From Spirosoma fluviale (GTDB lineage Bacteria; Bacteroidota; Bacteroidia; Cytophagales; Spirosomataceae): a stretch of DNA of 64,000 nucleotides. The stretch is taken from assembly GCF_900230225.1 (NCBI RefSeq), contig NZ_OCNH01000001.1, forward strand, positions 62,001-126,000. The letters run 5' to 3'. Within the stretch, counting starts at the first letter, position 1; the number at the start of each line of letters is the position of its first letter. The notes under the pieces were generated by a model. That model was not told the origin of the DNA, searched no databases, and saw nothing but the letters and a program-made list of their open reading frames with translations. The translations under genes were made by a program, and so were the position numbers. This document shows, in pieces, positions 17,626 to 26,163 of this stretch.

Positions 17626-18746
17626 TCCCATTTTTAGATTTAAGACAGATTAATGCGCCTTATTCACAAGCCATTAAGTCGGCCATAAAGCGGGTTTCAG
17701 AATCAGGCTGGTATGTGCTGGGGAAGGAGGTTGAAACGTTTGAAAACGAGTTTGCAGCCTATTGCCAGACAACGCATTGTGTAGGCGTTGCCAATGGTCT
17801 GGAAGCGTTAACACTGATACTGAATGCCTGGGCGTTTCCGGCCAAAAGCGAGGTTATCGTTGCGTCTAACGCTTATATTGCTTCGGTACTTAGTATTACC
17901 CATGCGGGATTAACACCCGTTTTTGTTGAACCTGATCCACACACGTACTTACTCGACCCCCTCCGTATAGAAGCGGCTATTACAGATAATACCAGGGCTA
18001 TCCTGGTTGTACATCTGTATGGACGTTGCTGCGATATGGAGGCTATTAATAAACTGGCACGAAGATATAACCTCAATGTTCTTGAAGATGCCGCTCAAGC
18101 GCATGGGGCTACTTATGCAGGAAGTCAGTTAAATATGCCCCATCGGAAGGCGGGTAATCTGGGCGATGCGGCAGGCTGGAGTTTTTATCCAACCAAAAAC
18201 CTGGGTGCGCTGGGCGATGCCGGAGCTATTACAACAAATGACGGTGCGCTCGCCGAGCGTTTACGTGCCCTGCGGAATTATGGATCGGGCCACAAGTACA
18301 TAAACGACTACCTGGGATTCAATAGTCGTTTGGATGAAATTCAGGCGGCCGTGCTATCGGCTAAATTGCCTGCGTTGCCCGAAACAAATGACCGCCGAAA
18401 AGTACTGGCAAAACGGTACCTTACCGGTATCCGGAACCCGGATGTTGTATTACCACCGGCCGACCAGCTTGAACTCGATGCCTGGCACTTGTTCGTTATT
18501 CAGCATCCCCGGCGCGACGAGCTCCGAACGTATCTGTTGGAACAGGGTATTGGAACGGATATTCACTACCCCATTCCACCCCATCATCAGCAGGCGTATG
18601 CGGCATTCGCTCATCTTTCCCTGCCAATTGCCGAGCAGTTGCACCGGAACAGTCTGAGCTTACCCCTAAATCCGGCGCTGACGGATCATGAGGCAGACTT
18701 TATAATTGAGACAATTAACTTAATGAGTAAGAGAACAAAGGTCTGA
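17622..18746 (+). CDS. DegT/DnrJ/EryC1 PLP-dependent sugar aminotransferase (FdtB/QdtB-like)
   Basis: A 374-aa sugar aminotransferase expected to transfer an amino group to the 3-keto sugar made by the upstream cupin, using PLP. Family marks are [18 protein letters not shown] at the N-terminus, [38 protein letters not shown] with the Asp that holds the pyridine ring, and [15 protein letters not shown], where the Lys at about residue 190 is the Schiff-base lysine. RNYGSGHKY and [13 protein letters not shown] are also standard. ATGA overlap with the cupin indicates translational coupling. Confidence 0.92.
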   Translation: MIPFLDLRQINAPYSQAIKSAIKRVSESGWYVLGKEVETFENEFAAYCQTTHCVGVANGLEALTLILNAWAFPAKSEVIVASNAYIASVLSITHAGLTPVFVEPDPHTYLLDPLRIEAAITDNTRAILVVHLYGRCCDMEAINKLARRYNLNVLEDAAQAHGATYAGSQLNMPHRKAGNLGDAAGWSFYPTKNLGALGDAGAITTNDGALAERLRALRNYGSGHKYINDYLGFNSRLDEIQAAVLSAKLPALPETNDRRKVLAKRYLTGIRNPDVVLPPADQLELDAWHLFVIQHPRRDELRTYLLEQGIGTDIHYPIPPHHQQAYAAFAHLSLPIAEQLHRNSLSLPLNPALTDHEADFIIETINLMSKRTKV

Positions 18747-18800
18747 ACCACCGTAAAAACCGTATGCTTTGCTCTTTTGCCCTTTCACTTCTTCGTTTTC

Positions 18801-19739
18801 ATGTTCTTATCCGTCGTCATCCCCGTTTATAACAGCGAGCGTACCATTGCCCCGCTCACAGAACGGCTGCAGCGGTGGTTGTCTGAACTGGCGTTTGAAA
18901 TTATTCTGGTTAACGATGGAAGCGCCGATCGTTCGGAACTGGTGTGTCAGCAATTGGAGAATCGGTACGATAATGTGACGGCGCTTTCCCTTCGTCGTAA
19001 TTTTGGTGAGTTCAATGCGGTACTATGTGGTTTGAATCATACGGTGGGGCAGTACGTGGCCATTATTGACGACGATTTTCAGAATCCTCCTGAGGCTATC
19101 CTGGCGCTTGTTGAGGCTGCTGAGAGCGGGCAATACGACGTGGTCTATAGCCGGTACGCACGAAAACAACATCACTGGTTTCGAAACGTGGGTAGCCGGA
19201 TCGTCAACACGCTCACCACTTACTCCATTGGTAAGCCCAGGGATTTGTACCTGTCGAGTTTTAAGGTTATCCGTCGCGAAGTAGTGGATGAAATTTGCCG
19301 CTACAAAGGGCCTTACCCATACATCGATGGACTGATCTTTCGAATAACATCTACAGTCGGGAGCGTTGAGGTAGCGCACAATGCCAGGGTAGAAGGGCGT
19401 TCGAATTACACGGCTCGTAAACTCATCTCCCTGTTTATGAACGTGTTTATCGGGTACTCACTTTGGCCAATCCGTATGTTTACGGTTTTGGGTGCCGCTC
19501 TGATGAGTCTGGGTTTATTGGGCGGTCTGGTTCTGATCATGGGCTGGCTAACGAACAAGGTTGAACTCGCTGGCTGGATAATCGTTACCTGGGCAATTCT
19601 GACCGGTTTAGGTATTCAATTGCTTTTTCTGGGCGTATTGGGTGAGTACCTTGGCAAATTATTTATGGCCCACAGCGGCTTGCCGCCCTATGTTATCAAG
19701 CATGGAAGCCCGCGAAAGGAGCAGGTCGTGCAGCAATAG
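18801..19739 (+). CDS. Membrane glycosyltransferase family 2 (polyprenyl-phosphate type)
   Basis: A 312-aa GT2 enzyme resembling ArnC/GtrB/DPM1, which transfers a sugar to polyprenyl phosphate. The start at 18801 was preferred over an in-frame ATG 24 bp upstream because it places VVIPVYNSE at the usual N-terminal position. The GT-A nucleotide-binding part has VNDGSADRS and IIDDDFQNPPEAI (the DXD-like motif). Two membrane helices follow at about 225-255 and 260-290 (LGAALMSLGLLGGLVLIMGWL; GWIIVTWAILTGLGIQLLFL), ending in LGEYLGKLF. It belongs to the sugar ketoisomerase/aminotransferase operon and probably loads that amino sugar or another residue on a lipid carrier. Confidence 0.9.
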   Translation: MFLSVVIPVYNSERTIAPLTERLQRWLSELAFEIILVNDGSADRSELVCQQLENRYDNVTALSLRRNFGEFNAVLCGLNHTVGQYVAIIDDDFQNPPEAILALVEAAESGQYDVVYSRYARKQHHWFRNVGSRIVNTLTTYSIGKPRDLYLSSFKVIRREVVDEICRYKGPYPYIDGLIFRITSTVGSVEVAHNARVEGRSNYTARKLISLFMNVFIGYSLWPIRMFTVLGAALMSLGLLGGLVLIMGWLTNKVELAGWIIVTWAILTGLGIQLLFLGVLGEYLGKLFMAHSGLPPYVIKHGSPRKEQVVQQ

Positions 19740-19799
19740 CCGGGCCAGCGTTATTGCCAGATTCCCCACGATAAACCTCTACACACGTTCTCTTCAAAC

Positions 19800-20561
19800 A
19801 TGATTGGTCGTTCGGAAGAATACGAAAAAATGTTCAGGCTGGAAGGCCAATTGTGGTGGTACCGCCATTTACATGAACGGGTGGCAGATGCACTTCTGCG
19901 TCAGTTTGGCAAAAAACGTGATATGTCTATTCTGGACGCTGGTTGCGGTACCGGTGGACTGCTGCTATTTCTGCGGCAGATGGGCTACACCCGTTTACGA
20001 GGTATTGATGGGTCTACCGATGCCGTTGCGTGCTGTCATGATCGGGAGCTTCCTGTCTCCTTCGTTAATCTGAACGACTTAGCTGATTTCGAGCCCACGG
20101 TCACCTACGATGTCATCGTTTGTAACGATGTGTTCTGCTATTTTTTGGATGCTGACTTACTGCCACTGATAGCGGCATTAGCCAATCGGTTAAAACCGGG
20201 GGGCATCCTGATCAGCAATAATAACGCTTTCAGGGCTTTTCGGGGAGAGCATGACTTAGCGGTTGGTATTGTCCGGCGATTTGTGTTGAGTGATTTCGAG
20301 CGGTTACTCCCTCCATGCGGATTGAAACGACAATCATCTACCTATTGGAGCTTTGTGCTTTCACTGCCGATAGTCCTGGTCAGGCAATGGCAGCAGCTTC
20401 AATTAAAGCTGGGTTGGCATACACCCGCAGAGGCTATGTCGGATGTTTATTTACCGAGTCCATGGCTAAATAAAATGCTGCTCGGCATTGTTCGGGCTGA
20501 GCAAAAACTACTGACACGAACCCCCTTTGGCAGTTCGCTGTTTATGGTGTGTGGTAAATGA
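19800..20561 (+). CDS. Class I SAM-dependent methyltransferase
   Basis: A 253-aa methyltransferase. SAM-binding motif I is ILDAGCGTGGLLLFLRQ at about residues 44-60; the acidic end of strand 2 is GIDGSTDAV; motif IV-like DVIVCNDVFCYFLD lies at about 103-116, followed by LANRLKPGGILISNN. The N-terminal EYEKMFRLEGQLWWYRHLH is typical of methyltransferases from surface glycan clusters. The C-terminal 60 residues are hydrophobic or amphipathic and may touch the membrane. It closes the four-gene glycan set. Its acceptor may be the amino sugar or the glycolipid. Confidence 0.85.
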   Translation: MIGRSEEYEKMFRLEGQLWWYRHLHERVADALLRQFGKKRDMSILDAGCGTGGLLLFLRQMGYTRLRGIDGSTDAVACCHDRELPVSFVNLNDLADFEPTVTYDVIVCNDVFCYFLDADLLPLIAALANRLKPGGILISNNNAFRAFRGEHDLAVGIVRRFVLSDFERLLPPCGLKRQSSTYWSFVLSLPIVLVRQWQQLQLKLGWHTPAEAMSDVYLPSPWLNKMLLGIVRAEQKLLTRTPFGSSLFMVCGK

Positions 20562-20570
20562 GCAAGTGGC

Positions 20571-20599
20571 CTTACTCACTTACCGACTTACTCACTTAC
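20571..20599. repeat. 13-bp direct repeat of the CACTTACC family
   Basis: CTTACTCACTTAC occurs at 20571-20583 and again at 20587-20599, just before the riboflavin synthase start. The same CACTTACCGACTT word appears in the hairpin at 29768-29798. Confidence 0.6.
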
Positions 20600-20607
20600 A
20601 TTTATTT

Positions 20608-21210
20608 ATGTTTACTGGAATTGTTGAAACAACCGGTCTTGTAGAGGCTATTGAAGCAGAAGGTACCAATCTGACATTTCGAATTGGGTCGTCATTAACC
20701 CCCGAACTGAAAATTGACCAGAGTGTTAGTCATAATGGCGTTTGTCTGACGGTTACCAGCCTGGATGATCGAAGCTACACCGTAACGGCGGTGGACGAAA
20801 CGCTGAAAAAAACCAATCTTGGCAGGCTTACCGTTGGCGACCGGGTCAATATTGAGCGGTGCATGCCTGCCAATGGTCGATTTGATGGGCACATCGTGCA
20901 GGGGCATGTCGACCAGCCTGGGATATGTACCAACATACAGGATGTTGATGGCAGCTGGCTCTTTGATTTCGAATATGAGCTGGGCGATGACCCCGCCAAC
21001 CGGAACGTAACCGTCGAAAAAGGATCAATATGTATCAATGGAGTCAGTTTGACCGTTTTCAATTCAGAAGACAATCGGTTTAGAGTGACAATCATTCCAT
21101 ACACGTATAATCACACGACGTTTCGGGATTTAAAGGTTGGTGATATGGTCAATCTTGAGTTCGATATTGTTGGTAAATACCTCAAAAAAATGTTTGCAGG
21201 CTATCGGTAG
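20608..21210 (+). CDS. ribE: Riboflavin synthase alpha chain
   Basis: A 200-aa riboflavin synthase, which converts two 6,7-dimethyl-8-ribityllumazine molecules to riboflavin. The start MFTGIVETTGLVE at 20608 is the invariant family N-terminus; a longer in-frame extension would begin inside the upstream gene and is rejected. Two lumazine-binding barrel repeats are present: the first with VSHNGVCLTVTSLD, the second with GHIVQGHVDQPG and GSICINGVSLTVFN. The C-terminus VNLEFDIVGKYLKKM is standard. Other rib genes are not nearby. Some annotations use ribC for the same enzyme. Confidence 0.96.
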   Translation: MFTGIVETTGLVEAIEAEGTNLTFRIGSSLTPELKIDQSVSHNGVCLTVTSLDDRSYTVTAVDETLKKTNLGRLTVGDRVNIERCMPANGRFDGHIVQGHVDQPGICTNIQDVDGSWLFDFEYELGDDPANRNVTVEKGSICINGVSLTVFNSEDNRFRVTIIPYTYNHTTFRDLKVGDMVNLEFDIVGKYLKKMFAGYR

Positions 21211-21227
21211 GGGGTGACGGATTCTGC

Positions 21228-21235
21228 TACTTTTG
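21228..21235 (+). promoter_or_regulatory. Probable -7 element before the PASTA gene
   Basis: TACTTTTG matches TAnnTTTG exactly, about 62 bp before the PASTA-protein start. A TTG at 19-22 bp upstream is missing. Confidence 0.4.
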
Positions 21236-21297
21236 TGAATTAAGTAAACCACATGAACTTAGTGAGCCGATAACGCTCCACCAATCACCACACCCGA

Positions 21298-22074
21298 ATG
21301 GCTAAAATCAGCACCCGCTCCTTTTCTGACCTGCTGATCCATGTTGGCATTATTCTGGCCCTGATAGCTGCTTTGTTCCTGGTATTCTTCTTTGTTTACC
21401 TGCCGTATACAACGAATCATGGGCAAACAATCACTGTACCGGATGTAACGCGCCTGAGTCTGGATGAGATGGAAAACCTGCTGGACGACCGGGATCTTCG
21501 TTACGAAGTTAGTGACTGTACCTTCGTTGCGGGAGCACAGCCATTAATGGTTATTCAGCAGTACCCACGGGCCAATGCAAAAGTTAAGGAGGGGCGTAAG
21601 ATATACCTGACCATTACCAAACGGGTAGCCCCGATGGTGCAGATGCCTAATCTGGTCAACTTAACGCTCCGTAGTGCTGAGCTTAACCTCAAGTCGCTGG
21701 ATTTACTAAGTGGCCCGCCAATTTATGTGCCCGATGTGGCTAAAAATGCGGTACTTCGCCAACTGTACAATGGGAAGGAAATTGCGCCAGGAACGCCCAT
21801 TCCGAAAGGCGCTCAGATAGATCTTGAAGTTGGTGATGGGTTAGGAAGTACGATGTTCGAGATTCCGAACGTTGTAGGATTGCCGGTCGACGAAGCCGAA
21901 GCCGCTATTCGCGGATCGAATTTGAAAGTTGGCACGAAAATTTCCGTTGATGACCCCGAGAAGGAGGTTGGTACTGTAGTCAAACAGCGGCCCGAAGCCC
22001 GGTCTGGCGAGCGTATCCGCGTTGGCGAGTCAATGGATTTGTGGATCGTAGGGCCAATTGAACCGGACCAATAA
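21298..22074 (+). CDS. PASTA-domain membrane protein
   Basis: A 258-aa single-pass protein: a short cytoplasmic tail, a membrane helix at about 14-36 (VGIILALIAALFLVFFFVYL), then three extracytoplasmic PASTA domains. Repeat one starts ITVPDVTRLSLDEMENLL, repeat two VQMPNLVNLTLRSAELNL, repeat three FEIPNVVGLPVDEAEAAI. PASTA domains bind peptidoglycan or lipid II, and elsewhere they form the sensor part of Ser/Thr kinases and PBPs. No kinase or transpeptidase domain is present here; stand-alone PASTA proteins of this layout are common in Bacteroidota. Confidence 0.9.
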   Translation: MAKISTRSFSDLLIHVGIILALIAALFLVFFFVYLPYTTNHGQTITVPDVTRLSLDEMENLLDDRDLRYEVSDCTFVAGAQPLMVIQQYPRANAKVKEGRKIYLTITKRVAPMVQMPNLVNLTLRSAELNLKSLDLLSGPPIYVPDVAKNAVLRQLYNGKEIAPGTPIPKGAQIDLEVGDGLGSTMFEIPNVVGLPVDEAEAAIRGSNLKVGTKISVDDPEKEVGTVVKQRPEARSGERIRVGESMDLWIVGPIEPDQ

Positions 22075-22100
22075 ACACTACTTCCGGCCTTTATTACCAG

Positions 22101-23966
22101 ATGAGAATTGATTTCCTTTATCAGCCGCCTATACCGTTTGCCGGACGCTGTCTGCGCGGTTTTTTGTTTGTGCTGTTGATTCTGTCCTATTCGACGGGCT
22201 GGGGGCAGGGGTCGCTCAATATTCCATTTTTTGAGGATTTTTCGACAGCAACCGGTCGCCCCGGTATCGACCGGCCTGATCCTGCCCGCTGGCAACCAGG
22301 CAGTGGTGTGTACATAAATAACACCATGGCCATCAATCAGCCAACTATAAACGTTGCCTCATTCGATGGATTGGCAGCCAATGGCCGGCCATATGTGCAG
22401 AACAATGCGCTGGCGCAAGGATATACCGATACCCTGACATCACGTCCGATCAATCTGGCTGGGTTGACGGCTGCCGATTCCGTCTACCTGAGTTTCTACT
22501 GGCAGGCTAAAGGCGAGGGCGAATTACCCGATCCCGGCGATTCGCTGAGCCGTCAGGCGGGCGATTCGTTAACCGTGCAGTTTCTGGATAATACAAATAA
22601 CTGGCGGACGGTTTGGGCTAAAGTGGGCGGTGTTCTCAACAATAACTTTATTCAGGTGTTTGTCCCTGTTCGAAACCTGATTTACTTCCATGCCGGATTT
22701 GCCTTTCGCTTTCGAACCTTTGGGCGGGAGTCCGGTCCCTTCGATACTTGGCATATTGATTACATCTACCTGAATAAAGGCAGGTCCGTTAACGACCGGT
22801 TTGTAAAAGATGTAGCCGTAAGACAGAATTTGTCGCCCTTACTGAAGCGATATACGGCCATGCCACTGTCTCAATACGTTGTTAATCCGGCGGCCGAGAT
22901 GGCAGACACTGTTACAACAGATATTAACAACCTGTTCAATAACTTTAACTTTACGACTTTCCGTTTTACCGTTCGCGACGAGGTGTCGGGGCGACTGGTG
23001 CAGGACGATCCGCAAACGAACTCAACCCTGATACCTTCCCTCAGTTCACAGCGTAAAGTAGTAAAGCCAACTCCCGTTACGGGGTTTGGTCAGGCTGCCA
23101 GAGCCATGTTACGGTACAAAGTCGACTTGTTAACCAGCGACGACCAAAACCCATCCATCCCCGGTGTTAACCTTCGGATTAACGACACCATTTCGGCAGT
23201 AGCCGCCCTTGACGATTATTATGCGTATGACGATGGGTCGTGGGAGTACGCTCAACAAATAAGGCAGCGTGAACAGATAGCGGTGCGGTTTATCCTGAAC
23301 AAGCCCGATGCCCTTGGGGGTATTCGGGCTTGCATTGTGCCCTTCATGAACAATCAGACGGGGCAATCTTTTGTCATCAATGTGTATAATAACCGGGGAG
23401 GGCGACCAGGCACGACCATTTATCAGCAATCATTTTCGACTCAATACCCAGCGTCACGAAATGGGTTTGTTGACTATAAGTTCACGAAGAGTGTTTCGGT
23501 AAAAGACACGTTTTACGTTGGTTACCAGCAGATTAGTAGCAGTGACACGGCGTTGTTGCGCCTGGGATTTGATAAAAACAGCCCATTTGGCTCTCAGATA
23601 TTCTACAACAGCGGCACAAACTGGGATCAGAACGGAAGTTCAGCTTCACTAAATGTGCGGGGAGCCTTTATGCTCCGGCCTGTAATGGGTGCCAAACCCG
23701 ACACTATTGTAACGGCTATTCCTGAACCAGCGCCTTTGTTGCCACTACAGACATACCCGAACCCGACAGCCGGGCTTATTCGGTGGGATGAGCCCAAACT
23801 GAACCGACTTGAAGTGATGAGCGGCAGTGGACGTTTACTAAGTAGTTTCGAACCAAGTCGTGGTCAGCAAACGTTAGATTTGAGTTATCTGCCAGATGGT
23901 CTCTATTTAATTCGACTATTTTCTGAAAAACGAACAGCCGTGCACAAATTAATTATTCAACATTAA
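22101..23966 (+). CDS. Large secreted protein with T9SS sorting domain
   Basis: A 621-aa exported protein without a recognised catalytic domain. The signal peptide is unusually long (about residues 1-36, with FAGRCLRGFLFVLLILSYSTGWGQ). The body begins SLNIPFFEDFSTATGRPG and contains DTWHIDYIYLNKG, which resemble beta-sandwich (MAM/jelly-roll-like) secreted modules of Bacteroidota. The C-terminal 75 residues, beginning LQTYPNPTAGLIRWDE and ending AVHKLIIQH, form a type A sorting domain. It lies 26 bp after the PASTA gene and is probably co-transcribed. Likely a cell-surface or secreted structural or binding protein. Confidence 0.85.
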   Translation: MRIDFLYQPPIPFAGRCLRGFLFVLLILSYSTGWGQGSLNIPFFEDFSTATGRPGIDRPDPARWQPGSGVYINNTMAINQPTINVASFDGLAANGRPYVQNNALAQGYTDTLTSRPINLAGLTAADSVYLSFYWQAKGEGELPDPGDSLSRQAGDSLTVQFLDNTNNWRTVWAKVGGVLNNNFIQVFVPVRNLIYFHAGFAFRFRTFGRESGPFDTWHIDYIYLNKGRSVNDRFVKDVAVRQNLSPLLKRYTAMPLSQYVVNPAAEMADTVTTDINNLFNNFNFTTFRFTVRDEVSGRLVQDDPQTNSTLIPSLSSQRKVVKPTPVTGFGQAARAMLRYKVDLLTSDDQNPSIPGVNLRINDTISAVAALDDYYAYDDGSWEYAQQIRQREQIAVRFILNKPDALGGIRACIVPFMNNQTGQSFVINVYNNRGGRPGTTIYQQSFSTQYPASRNGFVDYKFTKSVSVKDTFYVGYQQISSSDTALLRLGFDKNSPFGSQIFYNSGTNWDQNGSSASLNVRGAFMLRPVMGAKPDTIVTAIPEPAPLLPLQTYPNPTAGLIRWDEPKLNRLEVMSGSGRLLSSFEPSRGQQTLDLSYLPDGLYLIRLFSEKRTAVHKLIIQH

Positions 23967-24079
23967 AGGAGTTATAAGTAGCAAGTGATTAAGTGAAACG
24001 TGGCTGGTGCACTAAGATTACCTGTCTTAACTACTCACTAATTGATTACTTATTAGTGACAACTTACAAAACTAAAACC

Positions 24080-24373
24080 ATGGATATTACCGTACAGGAT
24101 TTGAAGGAGCGACTCGATAAAGGTGAAAAATTGAATTTGTTCGACGTTCGTGAGCCAGAAGAATACGAAGCAGACAACATTGGTGCTACCCTTATCCCCC
24201 TCGGCGACTTATCGTATCGTTTGGACGAACTCGATGGCTTACAGGACGAAGAGGTTATTGTTCATTGCCGGTCGGGTAAACGCAGTGGCATGGCCCAGCA
24301 AATTCTGGAGGAAAATGGCTTTAATAATGTTCGTAATGTAATTGGCGGCATGCTTGCCTACCGGGCTCAGTAA
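24080..24373 (+). CDS. Rhodanese-like domain protein
   Basis: A 97-aa single-domain rhodanese, which carries persulfide sulfur on a cysteine. The start MDITVQDLKERLD at 24080 was chosen because the in-frame upstream extension is not protein-like and overlaps a stem region. The active-site loop is VHCRSGKRSG at about residues 60-69, with Cys62 as the sulfur carrier. NLFDVREPEEYEADNI and the C-terminal NVRNVIGGMLAYRAQ are typical family sequence. Similar stand-alone domains act in sulfur relay and thiosulfate detoxification; the partner is unknown. Confidence 0.92.
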   Translation: MDITVQDLKERLDKGEKLNLFDVREPEEYEADNIGATLIPLGDLSYRLDELDGLQDEEVIVHCRSGKRSGMAQQILEENGFNNVRNVIGGMLAYRAQ

Positions 24374-24375
24374 GA

Positions 24376-24487
24376 AGAGAGATGTATGATGTATGATGTA
24401 TGATATAGGATGTAAGATGTATGGAAAAGCAGTACGCTACATCTTATATCATACATCATACATCCTTCCAGTATCATTCATCTCTCT
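24376..24487. terminator. Long hairpin reaching into the miaA coding end
   Basis: The main stem pairs 24388-24414 with 24438-24464 (26 of 27 bp), and an outer 9-bp stem pairs 24376-24384 with 24479-24487. The 5' arm is C-free and made of GATGTAT units. It separates the rhodanese gene from the convergent miaA, whose last codons and TGA (24449-24451) lie inside the right arm. Confidence 0.8.
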
Positions 24488-25387
24488 AACAATTTTTTCG
24501 TCTTCGTCTGGGGCAAACCATCGATAGTTTGCCTGATTCCGGAACCAGGTGAGTTGCCGTTTAGCGTACCGGCGGGAGTTTCGTTTTAGTAAACGAACCA
24601 TTTCTTCATAGTCATACTCACCATCCAGGTAGGGGAAAACCTCCTGGTAGCCAACTGTTTGTAAGGCCGATAGATGCCGATAGGGTATAAGAGACCTTAC
24701 TTCGTCAATAAGCCCTGCCTCAAGCATCGCATCCATTCGGGTGTCAATCCGCAAATAAAGTTCTTCACGTGGGCGTTCGAGAGCAATGAGCACAGATCTG
24801 AATGGACGCTCGGTCGTTTGCCGACGCCGAAACGACGAATAAGGCTGACCGGTTGACAAACACACCTCCAGCGCCCTGGTTACCCGGATAGGATTTTGTA
24901 AGTCGGCAGATTGGGAATACACTGGGTCTAACTCCCGCAACTCAGCCTGTAGATTGGGGAGGCCTTCCTGCTGGAAACGAGCCAGTAACTGCGCCCGCAA
25001 AACAGGATCAACCGGCGGCATGTCGTCAAGGCCAGCGCAAACGGCGTTTATATATAAGCCGGTCCCTCCTGATAGAATAATAATATCCTTTTTGGCAAAC
25101 AGAGCGTTTAGTACACTCAGGCATTCCTGTTCATAACGTCCCGCATTGACAGGATCCAGAATAGAATGTGAATTAACAAAGTGATGGCGTACCCCTTCCA
25201 TTTCAGCCAAGGTCGGTTTGGCCGTACCGATGGAAAGCTCCCGATAGAGTTGACGGGAGTCTGCCGACACAACATCGGTATGTAGTCGTTTAGCCAGACG
25301 GACGCATAAGCTGGTTTTACCAACGGCTGTCGGGCCAGCAATAACAAGCAGCGTTTTCAATAATATAGTCGACGTTGAAAGAAACAA
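24449..25387 (-). CDS. miaA: tRNA dimethylallyltransferase
   Basis: A MiaA enzyme of about 312 aa that adds a dimethylallyl group to A37 of tRNAs reading UNN codons. The P-loop is GPTAVGKTSL near residue 19, followed by VVSADSRQLYRELSIGTAKP, the DMAPP/tRNA site, and ILSGGTGLYINAVCAG. The C-terminal part contains YAKRQLTWFRNQANYRWF. No ATG precedes the P-loop in this frame; TTG at 25387 or TTG at 25360 must be the start. The final residues (GRMYDV) are encoded by an arm of the hairpin described above and probably are not functionally constrained. Confidence 0.95.
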   Translation of the reverse strand: MFLSTSTILLKTLLVIAGPTAVGKTSLCVRLAKRLHTDVVSADSRQLYRELSIGTAKPTLAEMEGVRHHFVNSHSILDPVNAGRYEQECLSVLNALFAKKDIIILSGGTGLYINAVCAGLDDMPPVDPVLRAQLLARFQQEGLPNLQAELRELDPVYSQSADLQNPIRVTRALEVCLSTGQPYSSFRRRQTTERPFRSVLIALERPREELYLRIDTRMDAMLEAGLIDEVRSLIPYRHLSALQTVGYQEVFPYLDGEYDYEEMVRLLKRNSRRYAKRQLTWFRNQANYRWFAPDEDEKIVREMNDTGRMYDV

Positions 25388-25767
25388 AATAAGGCTATTC
25401 TTCCCGTAGTTGTATGAGTAATTCGCAAAAGCCCATCCCCATTACCTAAATAGTTTACTCAAATATTCTCTCCTTACGCCCCCAACTGGTTGTAACATGC
25501 ATTAAGGCTGTTACCTAGTAGGCGCCTGATGCTGAATTTTATTTCGTAGTTGTTTATTCGCTCTCCTTTAAAAATTAGAATAAATAATTTGGTTGAAAAT
25601 TTTTTAGTATTGATTAATAGCGAGTTATCAGCTGCAGAAGTGTTTATATAACCTTCAATAAAAAAGCTCTGCTATAGATTTAATACAAATATCTATATTT
25701 GCTCATATTACTGTAACTCTCTTTTAATCAGTACGTTACAAACCAAAAGGTTAGTGCTATTTTCCTC
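25388..25767. other. AT-rich divergent intergenic region
   Basis: A 380-bp gene-free stretch between the divergent miaA and hxlR-type gene. It is AT-rich towards the right side and includes the -7-like box and palindrome described at 25686-25701. No other feature was recognised. Confidence 0.6.
25686..25701 (+). promoter_or_regulatory. Palindrome overlapping a -7 element, possible HxlR operator
   Basis: A 7-2-7 perfect inverted repeat (CAAATAT, 2 bp, ATATTTG). Its right half overlaps TATATTTG at 25694-25701, an exact TAnnTTTG match 66 bp before the regulator start. A dimeric winged-helix repressor could block the promoter here. Binding is inferred. Confidence 0.45.
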
Positions 25768-26106
25768 ATGAACGATCAAGTAAGTAAACAACAACCTATT
25801 GACCCCAAGCATTTAGCTCTTCAAAAAACACTAGATATAATATGTGGAAAATGGCGACTGTATATTATATATCAGCTAGGCACTGAAGCCCGACGATACG
25901 GAGAGCTTCGGCGCATGATTCCAGCCATAAGTGAAAAGGTTTTAATTCAGGAACTTAAGGCGCTGGTTAGTCTGGGTGTCGTTGAAAAAAAGTCGTATAA
26001 TGAAGTGCCGCCCCGAGTGGATTACAGTTTAACTGAGAAAGGGTTGCAGGTATTACCTACCTTACTGAAGTTAACCGCAATTGGCGAATTATTTCTGGAG
26101 CCCTAG
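25768..26106 (+). CDS. HxlR-family winged-helix regulator
   Basis: A 112-aa HxlR-type transcriptional regulator, expected to bind DNA as a dimer. Family marks are LDIICGKWRLYIIYQL at about residues 27-42, YGELRRMIPAISEKVLIQELKAL at 51-73 (recognition helix) and VPPRVDYSLTEKGLQVLPTL at about 85-104 (the wing). The N-terminal Cys present in many redox-sensing HxlR proteins is absent; a Cys occurs instead in the IICGKW motif, where Gly-Gly is more usual. The signal it senses is not evident. It precedes the possible lysozyme-inhibitor gene by about 60 bp. Confidence 0.92.
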   Translation: MNDQVSKQQPIDPKHLALQKTLDIICGKWRLYIIYQLGTEARRYGELRRMIPAISEKVLIQELKALVSLGVVEKKSYNEVPPRVDYSLTEKGLQVLPTLLKLTAIGELFLEP

Positions 26107-26163
26107 ATTGATCAACTTTTTTTGGCCCGCTGCCGTTCCAGATTAAAAATAGCAGACGGGGCA

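Noticed and set aside
20527-20607. An N-terminal extension of riboflavin synthase
   Set aside because: It would start within the upstream methyltransferase gene and contains no family sequence; MFTGIVE is the invariant start.
21100-21297. An FMN riboswitch near riboflavin synthase
   Set aside because: The upstream region of the synthase is only a short gap with direct repeats and lacks the conserved FMN-element segments.
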